A stretch of DNA of 64,000 nucleotides from JAUIET01 sp045106985 (GTDB lineage Bacteria > Pseudomonadota > Gammaproteobacteria > Pseudomonadales > JAUIET01), in contig JBGCFQ010000020.1 in assembly GCA_045106985.1 (NCBI GenBank), forward strand, positions 231,388-295,387, in the 5' to 3' direction. Every line of letters starts with the position of its first letter. Position 1 is the stretch's first letter. Below the pieces are notes generated by a model. That model was not told the DNA's origin. It saw only the letters and a list, made by a program, of their open reading frames with translations, and made no database searches. This document shows, one piece after another, positions 44,821 to 53,059 of this stretch. The position numbers and the translations under genes are program-made.

Positions 44821-46395
44821 ATGGATTATCCTCTCTCGCTCTGTGCTCTCCGCCGCCTAATTAATTGGCCCTGCTCCGTTGACCTGCCGTCTGCAGGCCG
44901 CAGCCGCCTTATGGCAACATGGCTCTTCAGCACTCTGTTATCGCTCCCAACAGCCTCAGCGCCTACTTGGAGCGATTCTGAACCAGCGCTAGGCCTCAAC
45001 GCTGTAAGCTTTACCGATTGTGTGATCCAAGGCCCAGCAGGAAATGGCCAGGCACGCGGCCAGTGCGCCACCTTGCACGTACCAGAAAATTACGACAATC
45101 CTGAGGGCCGCACAATAGGCCTACGCGTGTTCAAACTACCCTCAAAGCATCACACCGCCCAAGACGATGCGGTCACCTTTATTCAAGGCGGCCCAGGAGG
45201 ATCTTCCGTAGAGCTCGCAATAATTCTTGGTCTGCAAAACAGCGCCTTGCGCCGTAAAAGAGACATCATATTGCTAGACCAACGCGGCACCGGGCAATCA
45301 GCACGCTTGAATTGCGAATTCAACGATGACCAATTACTATCATTTGACAGCGCCCAAATTCAAAAACTCGCTAGCCAATGTGTGGGGCAGCTACAAAAAA
45401 ATGCTGACTTGCGGCAGTATTCAACCAGTGTTGCAGTTAAAGATTTAGAGAGCTTACGCACGGCACTGAAGTACTCGCGATGGAACATTATTGCTGGCTC
45501 CTACGGAACACGGGTTGCTCAGCATTATATGCGCCGCTACCCTTTGAGTGTGCGAACGGCCACTCTGGAAGGAGTGGTGCCGCCAAGCATAGAAATTGTA
45601 TCCAGCGTACCATTGAACGCCCAAGCTGCACTTGACAATTTATTTGAACAATGCGCTTCAACGCCTCAATGTCACAGCGCCTACCCTAAGCTTAAAGAAC
45701 ACTTTAACGTCGCTAGAATGCACGTTAGAGCCAACCCGCAAACACTTGAGTTAGCGCATCCGACAACTGCAATAAAAGAGCCGTTTGAACTGAACGACGG
45801 CGCGTTCAATCTAGCGGTAAGGATGATGCTGTATTCGCCTGAATCGAAATCACTGCTGCCGTTATTGTTACAAGAGGCCGCTAAAGGCAACCTGGAGCCC
45901 ATAGCCGCACAAGCAATGCTTTTCAGCACGCAGCTCAGTGAATCAATGAGTACGGGCATGCACAATTCGGTGGTGTGTAGCGAAGACATGAGCAAGCTGA
46001 GCCTGAGCAGCGCTCAACAAAAAGCAATTGAGCAAACGTTTTTGGGTATTGAATTTGTCGATCTGATGCGCAGTATTTGTGCTTCGTGGCCAAAAGGTGC
46101 AATCGATGACGATTTTTTCGATACCTTGGAAAGCGAGCATCAAGTGTTACTTATATCTGGCGAATACGACCCAGTTACGCCTCCATCGAACGCTGAATTA
46201 GCTGCCAAGTACTACACGAACTCTCTGCAAGTCACTGCCCCTGGACAAGGCCACTCGCTTTACCATCCGGCGTGCTCAAGAGGCTTGATAAACGATTTTG
46301 TAGCCTCAGGCGTGGTTGCCAAGCTTGACACTGAGTGTTTTGAACGCCTCGATGGTCCGCCATTTTTCATCAATTCTCTAGGTTACGCGCCATGA
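44821..46395 (+). CDS. Secreted S33-family peptidase / alpha-beta hydrolase (TAP-like)
   Basis: The protein is 524 residues from the ATG at 44821; an ATG at 44911 would begin directly with a clean signal peptide (MATWLFSTLLSLPTASA) and is a serious alternative. The catalytic features are the oxyanion stretch FIQGGPGGSS, LLDQRGTGQS, nucleophile elbow AGSYGTR, and a C-terminal TAP-like segment SGEYDPVTPPSNAE with final GQGHSL. Family members are prolyl or tripeptidyl aminopeptidases. Its end overlaps the ABC ATPase gene by four bases, tying it to the exporter. Confidence 0.85.
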   Translation: MDYPLSLCALRRLINWPCSVDLPSAGRSRLMATWLFSTLLSLPTASAPTWSDSEPALGLNAVSFTDCVIQGPAGNGQARGQCATLHVPENYDNPEGRTIGLRVFKLPSKHHTAQDDAVTFIQGGPGGSSVELAIILGLQNSALRRKRDIILLDQRGTGQSARLNCEFNDDQLLSFDSAQIQKLASQCVGQLQKNADLRQYSTSVAVKDLESLRTALKYSRWNIIAGSYGTRVAQHYMRRYPLSVRTATLEGVVPPSIEIVSSVPLNAQAALDNLFEQCASTPQCHSAYPKLKEHFNVARMHVRANPQTLELAHPTTAIKEPFELNDGAFNLAVRMMLYSPESKSLLPLLLQEAAKGNLEPIAAQAMLFSTQLSESMSTGMHNSVVCSEDMSKLSLSSAQQKAIEQTFLGIEFVDLMRSICASWPKGAIDDDFFDTLESEHQVLLISGEYDPVTPPSNAELAAKYYTNSLQVTAPGQGHSLYHPACSRGLINDFVASGVVAKLDTECFERLDGPPFFINSLGYAP

Positions 46396-47132
46396 TTATT
46401 GCGCATAAACTTGCAAAAAAGTTCAAGCAGGTTGATGCAATCCGCAATGTGTCTTTCTCTGCTGAAGCCGGCGCTATCACTGGCTTGGTCGGTCCGAATG
46501 GCGCAGGCAAGTCGACAACGCTGCGCATCCTGTATGGAATGATAAGCCCCTCTTCTGGATACGCTGAAATCGCCGGCATTCGAGTGTCAGAAAATCCTGT
46601 AGAAGCCCGGCGAAAAATAGGCGTGCTACCACATAACGCAGGAATATACCCCCGCTTAAGCGCGCGCGAAAATATTAGCTACTACGGTCGCCTGTCAGGC
46701 CTTAGTGAGGAACGAATAGCTCATCGGATTAGCGAATTAAGTTCCGAACTAGCGATGCAGGATATTATCGAGCGACGCTGCCAAGGCTTTTCGCATGGGC
46801 AAAAAACTAAGGTTGCATTGGCGCGAGCACTTATTCACGAACCTGCCTGTCTGTTACTGGACGAGCCCACGACGGGTCTTGATGTGATGGCCATTAGATC
46901 CTTACGCGAGTCTTTGCTAGCGCTAAAAGAACGCGGTACCTGCATCTTATTTTCCAGCCATGTAATGCAGGAAGTCGCGGCGATTTGCGACAATATCGCT
47001 ATTGTGTCGAATGGCAGCGTGGTCGCGGCTGGCACACCTGATGCAATCATTGAATCAACACAGTCAGATGATCTCGAGCAAGCGTTTGTGCATGCGGTAA
47101 ACGCTTCATTAAACGAGACTGATCAACAATGA
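46392..47132 (+). CDS. ABC transporter ATP-binding protein (NatA-like)
   Basis: This 246-residue ATPase has Walker A GPNGAGKST (residues about 35-43), signature FSHGQKTKVALARAL (the SGGQ position reads SHGQ), Walker B CLLLDEPTTGLD and the switch histidine in FSSHVMQE. It resembles NatA, the ATPase of sodium or drug exporters. Four-base overlaps on both sides couple it to the S33 hydrolase and the permease. Confidence 0.93.
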   Translation: MIIAHKLAKKFKQVDAIRNVSFSAEAGAITGLVGPNGAGKSTTLRILYGMISPSSGYAEIAGIRVSENPVEARRKIGVLPHNAGIYPRLSARENISYYGRLSGLSEERIAHRISELSSELAMQDIIERRCQGFSHGQKTKVALARALIHEPACLLLDEPTTGLDVMAIRSLRESLLALKERGTCILFSSHVMQEVAAICDNIAIVSNGSVVAAGTPDAIIESTQSDDLEQAFVHAVNASLNETDQQ

Positions 47133-48310
47133 ACTTTCGCCAGCTGCGAGTAATATGGCATAAAGAGGTCATCGACAACCTACGCGATTGGCGTTCCTTG
47201 GCCGCAAGCTTTGGTCTAAGTGTGTTCACGCCATTGTTCTTCGCGATTATGTTGAATTTCATGATCAACGTGAAGGCCGATGTCGCCGAAGATACTCTCG
47301 AGTTACCGGTGGTTGGCCTCGCTCAAAGCGAGAACCTCGCTAGGCATTTTAAAATTAGTAATATTGACGTCAGCGAGTTTAGCGACGATCCGATTGAGGC
47401 CGTCACTTCTGGCGAAGAAGCGATGATTCTAGTGATCAGCGACGATTTTCAAGAAGATTTCAAACTCGGCAAACCTGCTCAGTTAGAACTACTTTACGAC
47501 AGCCAGAGTTTGGGGGCCGAACAAGGAAAAATTTATCGAATTGAGTCAGTTCTTCGAAGCTACTCATACTCTATCAGCGCGTTGCGCATTCAAGCCCGTG
47601 GAATCGATCCTACTATTTTAAGACCCATCGCCGTTAACCGAGCCGACCTGGCTCCACCTGGAGCGCGCGCAAAATTACTTTTAAGCAGCCTGCCTTTCTT
47701 TATTGTCCTGTCTATTTTTATGGGTGTGTATTATCTCGCTATTGATACTACGGCTGGCGAGCGTGAGAACGGTTCACTTGAGCCATTACTTACTCTACCG
47801 ATTAGCCGTGCAGATTTAGTGTTAGGTAAGATAGCGGCAACAACGACTTATGGCCTGGCTTCGCTCTTGCTTACCTTGCTGCTGTTTTCTGCGTCATTGG
47901 ATTTCGTACCAGTTGAGCGGTTGGGCATCGATATTACTTTTGGCATTAGTGAAGCCCTAACGCTGTGTGTTTTGCTTCTACCGCTCGTGCTGATTGCCTC
48001 GAGCGCGCTAACCGTGGTTGCCTCGTTTACACACTCATTTAAGGAAGCGCAAACTTATCTGTCACTAGTAACTCTGGTTCCAACCATGCCGTTGATTGCC
48101 GGCACCTTTATGCCGATCAAACCAGGCCTTGCAACTATGGCCGTACCAAGTCTTTCACAGTCCTTGCTTATCGAAACCCTTATAACAAGCCAGTTACCTT
48201 CCTGGCCACTGATAGCGGTTTCAATTGTTAGCAGCGCATTACTCGCGCTAGCCTTATGTTATGTCGCAGTAAGACTTTACCAACGCGAGAACATTCTGGG
48301 TAATCATTGA
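47129..48310 (+). CDS. ABC transporter permease (NatB-like)
   Basis: The 393-residue permease has one N-terminal helix (residues about 25-45), a large extracytoplasmic domain (about 50-190) and five to six C-terminal helices, the ABC-2/NatB layout. DTTAGERENGSLEPLLTLPISRADLVLGK is the conserved cytoplasmic coupling segment. With the ATPase it forms an exporter whose substrate may be sodium, a drug or a peptide. It is the last gene of the three-gene unit. Confidence 0.9.
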   Translation: MNFRQLRVIWHKEVIDNLRDWRSLAASFGLSVFTPLFFAIMLNFMINVKADVAEDTLELPVVGLAQSENLARHFKISNIDVSEFSDDPIEAVTSGEEAMILVISDDFQEDFKLGKPAQLELLYDSQSLGAEQGKIYRIESVLRSYSYSISALRIQARGIDPTILRPIAVNRADLAPPGARAKLLLSSLPFFIVLSIFMGVYYLAIDTTAGERENGSLEPLLTLPISRADLVLGKIAATTTYGLASLLLTLLLFSASLDFVPVERLGIDITFGISEALTLCVLLLPLVLIASSALTVVASFTHSFKEAQTYLSLVTLVPTMPLIAGTFMPIKPGLATMAVPSLSQSLLIETLITSQLPSWPLIAVSIVSSALLALALCYVAVRLYQRENILGNH

Positions 48311-48345
48311 GTCCGGTAGTAAGTGGGAACACCAACAGCTAAGTC

Positions 48346-50010
48346 TTAGCTTGAATGAACGACCAATTGCGGAAACGGAATCTCCCAACCAAATTCATTA
48401 CACGCCTCTAGACATAATCGCGTTAGTGCGCGTTCTACGTCTTCGTACTTATGAGCAGCCGCACCAAGAAGGTCAGCCTCAACCTCATAGTCCAATGATG
48501 AAGCGTTACACGCCAATAGCTCCACATTAACGTCCAACAACTCATCCTTTTCTAGCAAACCGTACAAGCCTCGCCGCACAAACTCTGCCAATTTCTCGGG
48601 AATTTCGTGGGCGGCGATAGCTTGATGCTTATACGACACTCCAAATTCAATTTCCACGCGCGCGTTCGACGATAAGTTTACCGGCGCAGATGCAAAATAT
48701 GTTGGAGCCGTGATGGTATGTCTAGCGCCACCCAATTCGACAAGCTGGACAGTTTCCGGACTTTGAAAAACAACCTTCGCAACAGTTCCGTCCTCCATTT
48801 TCACCCAATCACCGGAACGACTAGGAAACCATGCTTCATCCTTGGCAGCAGGCCTGGAATGCAAACCTGCTAGCTCCCTGACTGGTAAGGTAACTGACCC
48901 GCCTTCTAGCGCTGGGTTGTCTAAATCAGTGTAAAAATCTAACTTGGTAACGTGCCAAGGAATGCCTTCAAACAACAAACGTTCCCCTTCCTGCACGGCC
49001 CCAAGATTGAGCAGCGTGGTAATCTGCTCAATCATGTCTGGCAACATTTTCAGGCCCATCCAAATTAACGCAAATACCAGCAACACAACAAGACCCAGCA
49101 GCAACCAGTCGTTTCGCGCATTGAATACATAGAGCATTGCGCCCAGCGCTGCAACCGCGCTAAAAATGTTAAAAAGTAATGCGCTTAAACGCACTTTGAA
49201 TGATCGAGCTACACCGCCACGAGTTCGAGCATAACTAAAGGCCGAAGCTAATACTTTGGTTAACGCAAAAACCAATGCGGCCGCACCGAAACCCATAAGT
49301 AGGCTTAAACCACGATCGCGGAAAAAACTAGCGAAAACTGACTCTGAGGTTTCGGCTTCATGCCTCTGGGCTTCCAGCTTCGCATTTAACTGATGCTTTA
49401 GAGTAGCTTGTAAATCCGTCGCCTCAGACAACTTACCCTCCCAGAAAGTATTGAGCACATCCAACTCTTGAGCCACTGATTCGTCCTCGTTTGTGCTAAT
49501 CATCGGCTTAATTCCTTCCAGCGCTTTCTCGCCTACCGAGATATGTGCTTGCGCCGCTAACAACTTATGTCGCAGCTGCTCGATCTGACGAGCATCAGCA
49601 GTCGCTGACTTCAACATGATGACAAACGGTTGAACCAATTGCTCCAATTCACCCTGTAAATTGATACTTTGACCGCCAGCCAAATCGAATTCTTTAGCTG
49701 ACACGCCAGTCGCGAGAATACCGATCTGCTCATTGAGTTCATCCAACTCCTGATTCAGGGCTTCAGCAGCTTCAACCAACTGCGCTTGCTCCACCTCATC
49801 TTTTGCGGCCGCCAACTTCTGTTTTAGCTGATCAAGTTCTCCTCGCTTTTCCACACGACTATCAAGCATGCTTGAGAAAGTTGTGAGTGATGAGCGAAGC
49901 ACATCGGTACCGATCAGTTCACTTTGCGCCAGTGCGGGCAGTCCAGCCGTCATAAGAACGCACATTAACGACAGTGCAATTGCGTCGAATCGAAACAAGT
50001 TCAAGTACAT
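48346..50010 (-). CDS. MscS-family mechanosensitive channel with periplasmic coiled-coil
   Basis: The protein is 554 residues from the ATG at 50010 (an ATG at 50052 adds 14). It begins with a signal peptide (ending GLPALAQ), then a long coiled-coil region (residues about 40-220), and three to four membrane helices between about 245 and 330. An MscS-like beta and C-terminal domain follows (LFEGIPWHVTKLDFYT to the end). The usual MscS glycine/alanine pore helix is not clear by eye, so channel function is an inference. It diverges from aqpZ; both would matter in osmotic adjustment. Confidence 0.82.
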   Translation of the reverse strand: MYLNLFRFDAIALSLMCVLMTAGLPALAQSELIGTDVLRSSLTTFSSMLDSRVEKRGELDQLKQKLAAAKDEVEQAQLVEAAEALNQELDELNEQIGILATGVSAKEFDLAGGQSINLQGELEQLVQPFVIMLKSATADARQIEQLRHKLLAAQAHISVGEKALEGIKPMISTNEDESVAQELDVLNTFWEGKLSEATDLQATLKHQLNAKLEAQRHEAETSESVFASFFRDRGLSLLMGFGAAALVFALTKVLASAFSYARTRGGVARSFKVRLSALLFNIFSAVAALGAMLYVFNARNDWLLLGLVVLLVFALIWMGLKMLPDMIEQITTLLNLGAVQEGERLLFEGIPWHVTKLDFYTDLDNPALEGGSVTLPVRELAGLHSRPAAKDEAWFPSRSGDWVKMEDGTVAKVVFQSPETVQLVELGGARHTITAPTYFASAPVNLSSNARVEIEFGVSYKHQAIAAHEIPEKLAEFVRRGLYGLLEKDELLDVNVELLACNASSLDYEVEADLLGAAAHKYEDVERALTRLCLEACNEFGWEIPFPQLVVHSS

Positions 50011-50110
50011 GTTAATACTCAGTATTAGAATAGGGTGATGAATATGCCGCATTTAGAAACAAGTAACCTCGCCCAGTTTGTAAACAATTTAAAAGCAAGA
50101 CAGGAAACAA

Positions 50111-50139
50111 TTGCTATCTTAGAGCACAACAAAGATTAT
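50111..50139 (+). promoter_or_regulatory. Probable sigma70 promoter of aqpZ
   Basis: TTGCTA (50111-50116) and GATTAT (50134-50139) are spaced by 17 bases, with four of six matches in each box. The start point would fall near 50146, leaving about 25 bases of leader with the GGGAG ribosome site before the ATG at 50171. Confidence 0.4.
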
Positions 50140-50170
50140 CACGCTTCACTTTGGCTTTGGGAGCATCCCT

Positions 50171-50869
50171 ATGCAATTATCTAATAAACTAACTGCCGAA
50201 TTTATAGGCACTTTTTGGCTGGTGTTTGGCGGCTGCGGCAGCGCAGTGCTGGCCGCCTCTTTTCCTGATGTTGGCATCGGCCTGCTCGGCGTATCGTTAG
50301 CTTTCGGTCTTACCGTAGTAACTATGGCTTATGCTATCGGGCATGTATCAGGTTGTCACCTGAACCCTGCTGTTTCGATAGGTCTAATGGTTGGCGGTCG
50401 ATTCAGCGCCAGTGAACTTGGCCCCTATATCGCCGCACAGGTACTCGGAGCTGTGGCTGGCGCAGGTGTATTGTATTTCATTGCTTCTGGCGCACCTGGA
50501 TTCGACGTTGCTGCGGGCTTTGCATCCAACGGCTACGGTGAACATTCACCTGGCGGTTACAGCATGGCTGCGGCATTGTTAATGGAAGTTGTAATGACAT
50601 TCATGTTCTTAATGATCATTCTCGGCGCCACAGACCCTAGGGCACCGGCAGGCTTCGCGCCATTAGCAATAGGCCTAGGCCTCACCCTCATTCACCTAGT
50701 CAGCATACCGGTAACCAATACCTCGGTTAACCCAGCACGCAGTACTGGCCCCGCATTGTTTGTTGGTGGCTGGGCGGTTTCACAGCTTTGGTTATTTTGG
50801 GTCGCGCCTATTGTCGGAGCTGCTCTGGCGGGATTAGCTTATAAAAAGGTATCTGCTGAGTTGGAATAA
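50171..50869 (+). CDS. aqpZ: Aquaporin Z
   Basis: This 232-residue water channel has six helices and the two NPA boxes (GCHLNPAVS near residues 62-70, SVNPARS near 185-190). GxxGxxxA-type packing and the selectivity-filter arginine after the second NPA are present. Length equals that of bacterial AqpZ. It has its own likely promoter and a strong terminator directly downstream, so it is probably a single-gene unit. Confidence 0.95.
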   Translation: MQLSNKLTAEFIGTFWLVFGGCGSAVLAASFPDVGIGLLGVSLAFGLTVVTMAYAIGHVSGCHLNPAVSIGLMVGGRFSASELGPYIAAQVLGAVAGAGVLYFIASGAPGFDVAAGFASNGYGEHSPGGYSMAAALLMEVVMTFMFLMIILGATDPRAPAGFAPLAIGLGLTLIHLVSIPVTNTSVNPARSTGPALFVGGWAVSQLWLFWVAPIVGAALAGLAYKKVSAELE

Positions 50870-50900
50870 GAAGTGGAGTAAACGTAAGTTTAAACCTGGC

Positions 50901-50931
50901 AAAAGGCGCTCTCTCTGAGAGCGCCTTTTTT
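50901..50931 (+). terminator. Intrinsic terminator after aqpZ
   Basis: A 13-base-pair hairpin (50901-50913 with 50917-50929) with a 3-base loop has a GC-rich core GGCGCTCTC/GAGAGCGCC and is followed by a T-run to 50931. It is 32 bases after the aqpZ stop. Confidence 0.93.
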
Positions 50932-50969
50932 GTTACAGTAAGCACAAATTCGATAAAGAGAAACGATTT

Positions 50970-51758
50970 ATGATCAATTTGGATTTGAGCAATCGCCAAG
51001 CTGTCGTAACGGGAGCAAGCCAGGGTATTGGTGCAGCGATAGTGCGCATGCTGGCTGACCATGGCGCTAAAGTAGTGTTTTGTGCGCGAGGCGAGGACGC
51101 TGTGCAAGAGCTCGCCGGTTATAAGCCCGAAACCGGCGTTGGCAGCGTTATCGGTTTCTCAGCCGATATGGGCCAGGCCGACTCGGTTTCACAATTTCTT
51201 GATCAGGTAGATGCTCAGGGATCGACGGACATTCTGATCAATAACGTAGGCATTGGTCCTTCACGCAACTTTCTTTTCATGAAAGATGACGACTGGCAAC
51301 ATCTGTTCGACCTCAATTTAATGTCTGCTGTTCGCTGTACTCGTCATTTGCTTCCCGCAATGCGAAAACAAAAATGGGGACGCGTAATTATGATCAGTAG
51401 CGGTGCAGGAAAATACCCTGGCGCCGCTTTGATTGATTACGGTGCGACAAAAGCAGCGATGATTGCAACAGCGAAAGCACTGTCCAAAAAATATGCCGCC
51501 GATAATGTACTGTTTAACTCAGTGTTGCCTGGACTGATACGTACCGAAATGTGGGAACGTGCCGCACAAGAAATAGCAGATGCCAAAAAACGTGACAAAG
51601 AAGAAGTGTTTGCCGGCAACTCGGTAGCCGTGCCACAAGGTCGCTACGGCACGCCAGAAGAAATTGCGTCTGTTGTCACCTTCTTGGCCTCAGAGGCGGC
51701 ATCTTATGTTAATGGCACTGCAATCTCTGTTGACGGAGGTATGGCTGGTCATATATAA
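50970..51758 (+). CDS. Short-chain dehydrogenase/reductase
   Basis: The 262-residue classical SDR has the cofactor loop TGASQGIGAAI (residues about 13-23), NNVG near residue 90 (the usual NNAG), catalytic serine in MISSGAG and YGATKAAM with the Tyr-x-x-x-Lys pair. The C-terminal YVNGTAISVDGG is typical. The segment CARGED after the second strand suggests NADP use. Substrate is unknown; beta-hydroxyacyl or sterol-type alcohols are possible. Confidence 0.92.
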   Translation: MINLDLSNRQAVVTGASQGIGAAIVRMLADHGAKVVFCARGEDAVQELAGYKPETGVGSVIGFSADMGQADSVSQFLDQVDAQGSTDILINNVGIGPSRNFLFMKDDDWQHLFDLNLMSAVRCTRHLLPAMRKQKWGRVIMISSGAGKYPGAALIDYGATKAAMIATAKALSKKYAADNVLFNSVLPGLIRTEMWERAAQEIADAKKRDKEEVFAGNSVAVPQGRYGTPEEIASVVTFLASEAASYVNGTAISVDGGMAGHI

Positions 51759-51905
51759 AAATAGGCGATAAAAGGCATACAAGACGCATAGGCCAGCGGC
51801 ACATTCGTGATCTATACTGAATAATATTAGTACTACTCGATCTCGCCTTTTGTAGGCGGGTCGCACGTACAGTACAAGAATCATGAGATGTAACAAGGAA
51901 GTTAT

Positions 51906-52748
51906 ATGAGCAGCCAACACGCTTTTGTCTTTATTCAAGCGCTCGCCGACGACGTCAATTCCAGAAAGTTAACCTTACCCTCCTTTCCTAACGTCGCAAC
52001 ACAAATTCGCAATGCGCTGAACGACGATAACTGCACCGCAGACAAGTTGGCTATTATTATTTCCCGAGAGCCTAAGTTGGCGGCCTGTTTGCTAAAACTC
52101 TCTAACTCAGCTCAGTATTCTCGTGGCAATCGCACCGTAGACGTGCCATCCGCCATTAATCGTCTGGGATTGAAGGTTGTGCAAAATACAGCAATGACGG
52201 TTGCCATGCGACAACTGGAGTTGGAAAAAGATTATCTGGCAATAACTGAGCAACTTCAGCCACTGCTTCAACACAGTGTTAATGTGGCAGCCATTGCACA
52301 CACGCTGGCTCGGCGGCAAAAAGGCGTCAATGCTGATTCAGCGCTTCTTGCCGGCATGATGCATGGCATTGGCAAAGTCTATATTTGGTCAAGAGCGAGC
52401 CAGAATGAGGAACTGTTTTCTGACACGGCAACGATGGATGAACTGCTTACTGCCTGGCACTGCCCTGTCGGCAAGTCAATTCTGGAAAGCTGGTGTTTGC
52501 CGGAAGACATGGTTGCAGCAGTAGAGCACTACCAGCACTATGAAGATGCCTCACAAAGTGAGTACGCAAAAATGGTAGCCACTTTGTCCGTGGCAGATCT
52601 GCTCGCCGCAAATGATGATCCTAATACGCTTGATGAAATTAGCGAGCTACCAGAGTACAAGCGGCTTGGAATTGAAGAAGCTTCCATTAGCGAATTTCTA
52701 GCAGCCGCAAACGATGATATCCAGAGCCTGCGCTCTGCCATGAGCTAA
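51906..52748 (+). CDS. HDOD domain signalling protein (second copy)
   Basis: The 280-residue HDOD protein has LTLPSFPNVATQIRNAL (residues about 19-35), IISREPKLAACLLKLSNSAQYS and LLAGMMHGIGKVYIW. It shares layout and length with the protein at 11874 but differs clearly in sequence, so they are old paralogues. AAGGAAG lies 6 bases upstream of the ATG. Role: probable signalling scaffold; partners unknown. Confidence 0.9.
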   Translation: MSSQHAFVFIQALADDVNSRKLTLPSFPNVATQIRNALNDDNCTADKLAIIISREPKLAACLLKLSNSAQYSRGNRTVDVPSAINRLGLKVVQNTAMTVAMRQLELEKDYLAITEQLQPLLQHSVNVAAIAHTLARRQKGVNADSALLAGMMHGIGKVYIWSRASQNEELFSDTATMDELLTAWHCPVGKSILESWCLPEDMVAAVEHYQHYEDASQSEYAKMVATLSVADLLAANDDPNTLDEISELPEYKRLGIEEASISEFLAAANDDIQSLRSAMS

Positions 52749-53059
52749 AAGCGCAAATAGCTTAATGCGGCGAGCGGTGACGAGCTTATGCTGCTTGACC
52801 AGAGAGGTCTATTCAGCCACCCTCAGATCGGCTTAAAAGCTTGTTTTCTAGACCACTTTTTCATTGTCCGACGAAACTGTAAGCCGTATAGGCAAATCAG
52901 TACTCCTGCCACTGAACAGATTGCTTCAATTTGTGTAAAATAAAGACTTATCGAAGCAATGACGGCTAGGAACTGTGCAGCCTCAACAGCACTTTTCTGC
53001 AACTATCCTGAACGCCTGCCCTTCGTAACTTTCGACTTATTGCCACCAGTGGAATCTGA
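52749..53059. other. Non-coding stretch upstream of icd
   Basis: This gap of just over 300 bases between an HDOD gene and icd has no open frame of coding character. It is AT-richer than its neighbours and includes TAAAAT at 52936-52941 and TATAGG near 52888, either of which could be a -10 box, but no convincing -35 partner. It probably holds the icd promoter and leader. Confidence 0.4.

Noticed and set aside
50930..50957. TTGTTA and GATAAA as a promoter for the SDR gene
   Set aside because: The -35 would lie in the terminator T-run and the start point would be only a few bases before the ATG, leaving no leader.
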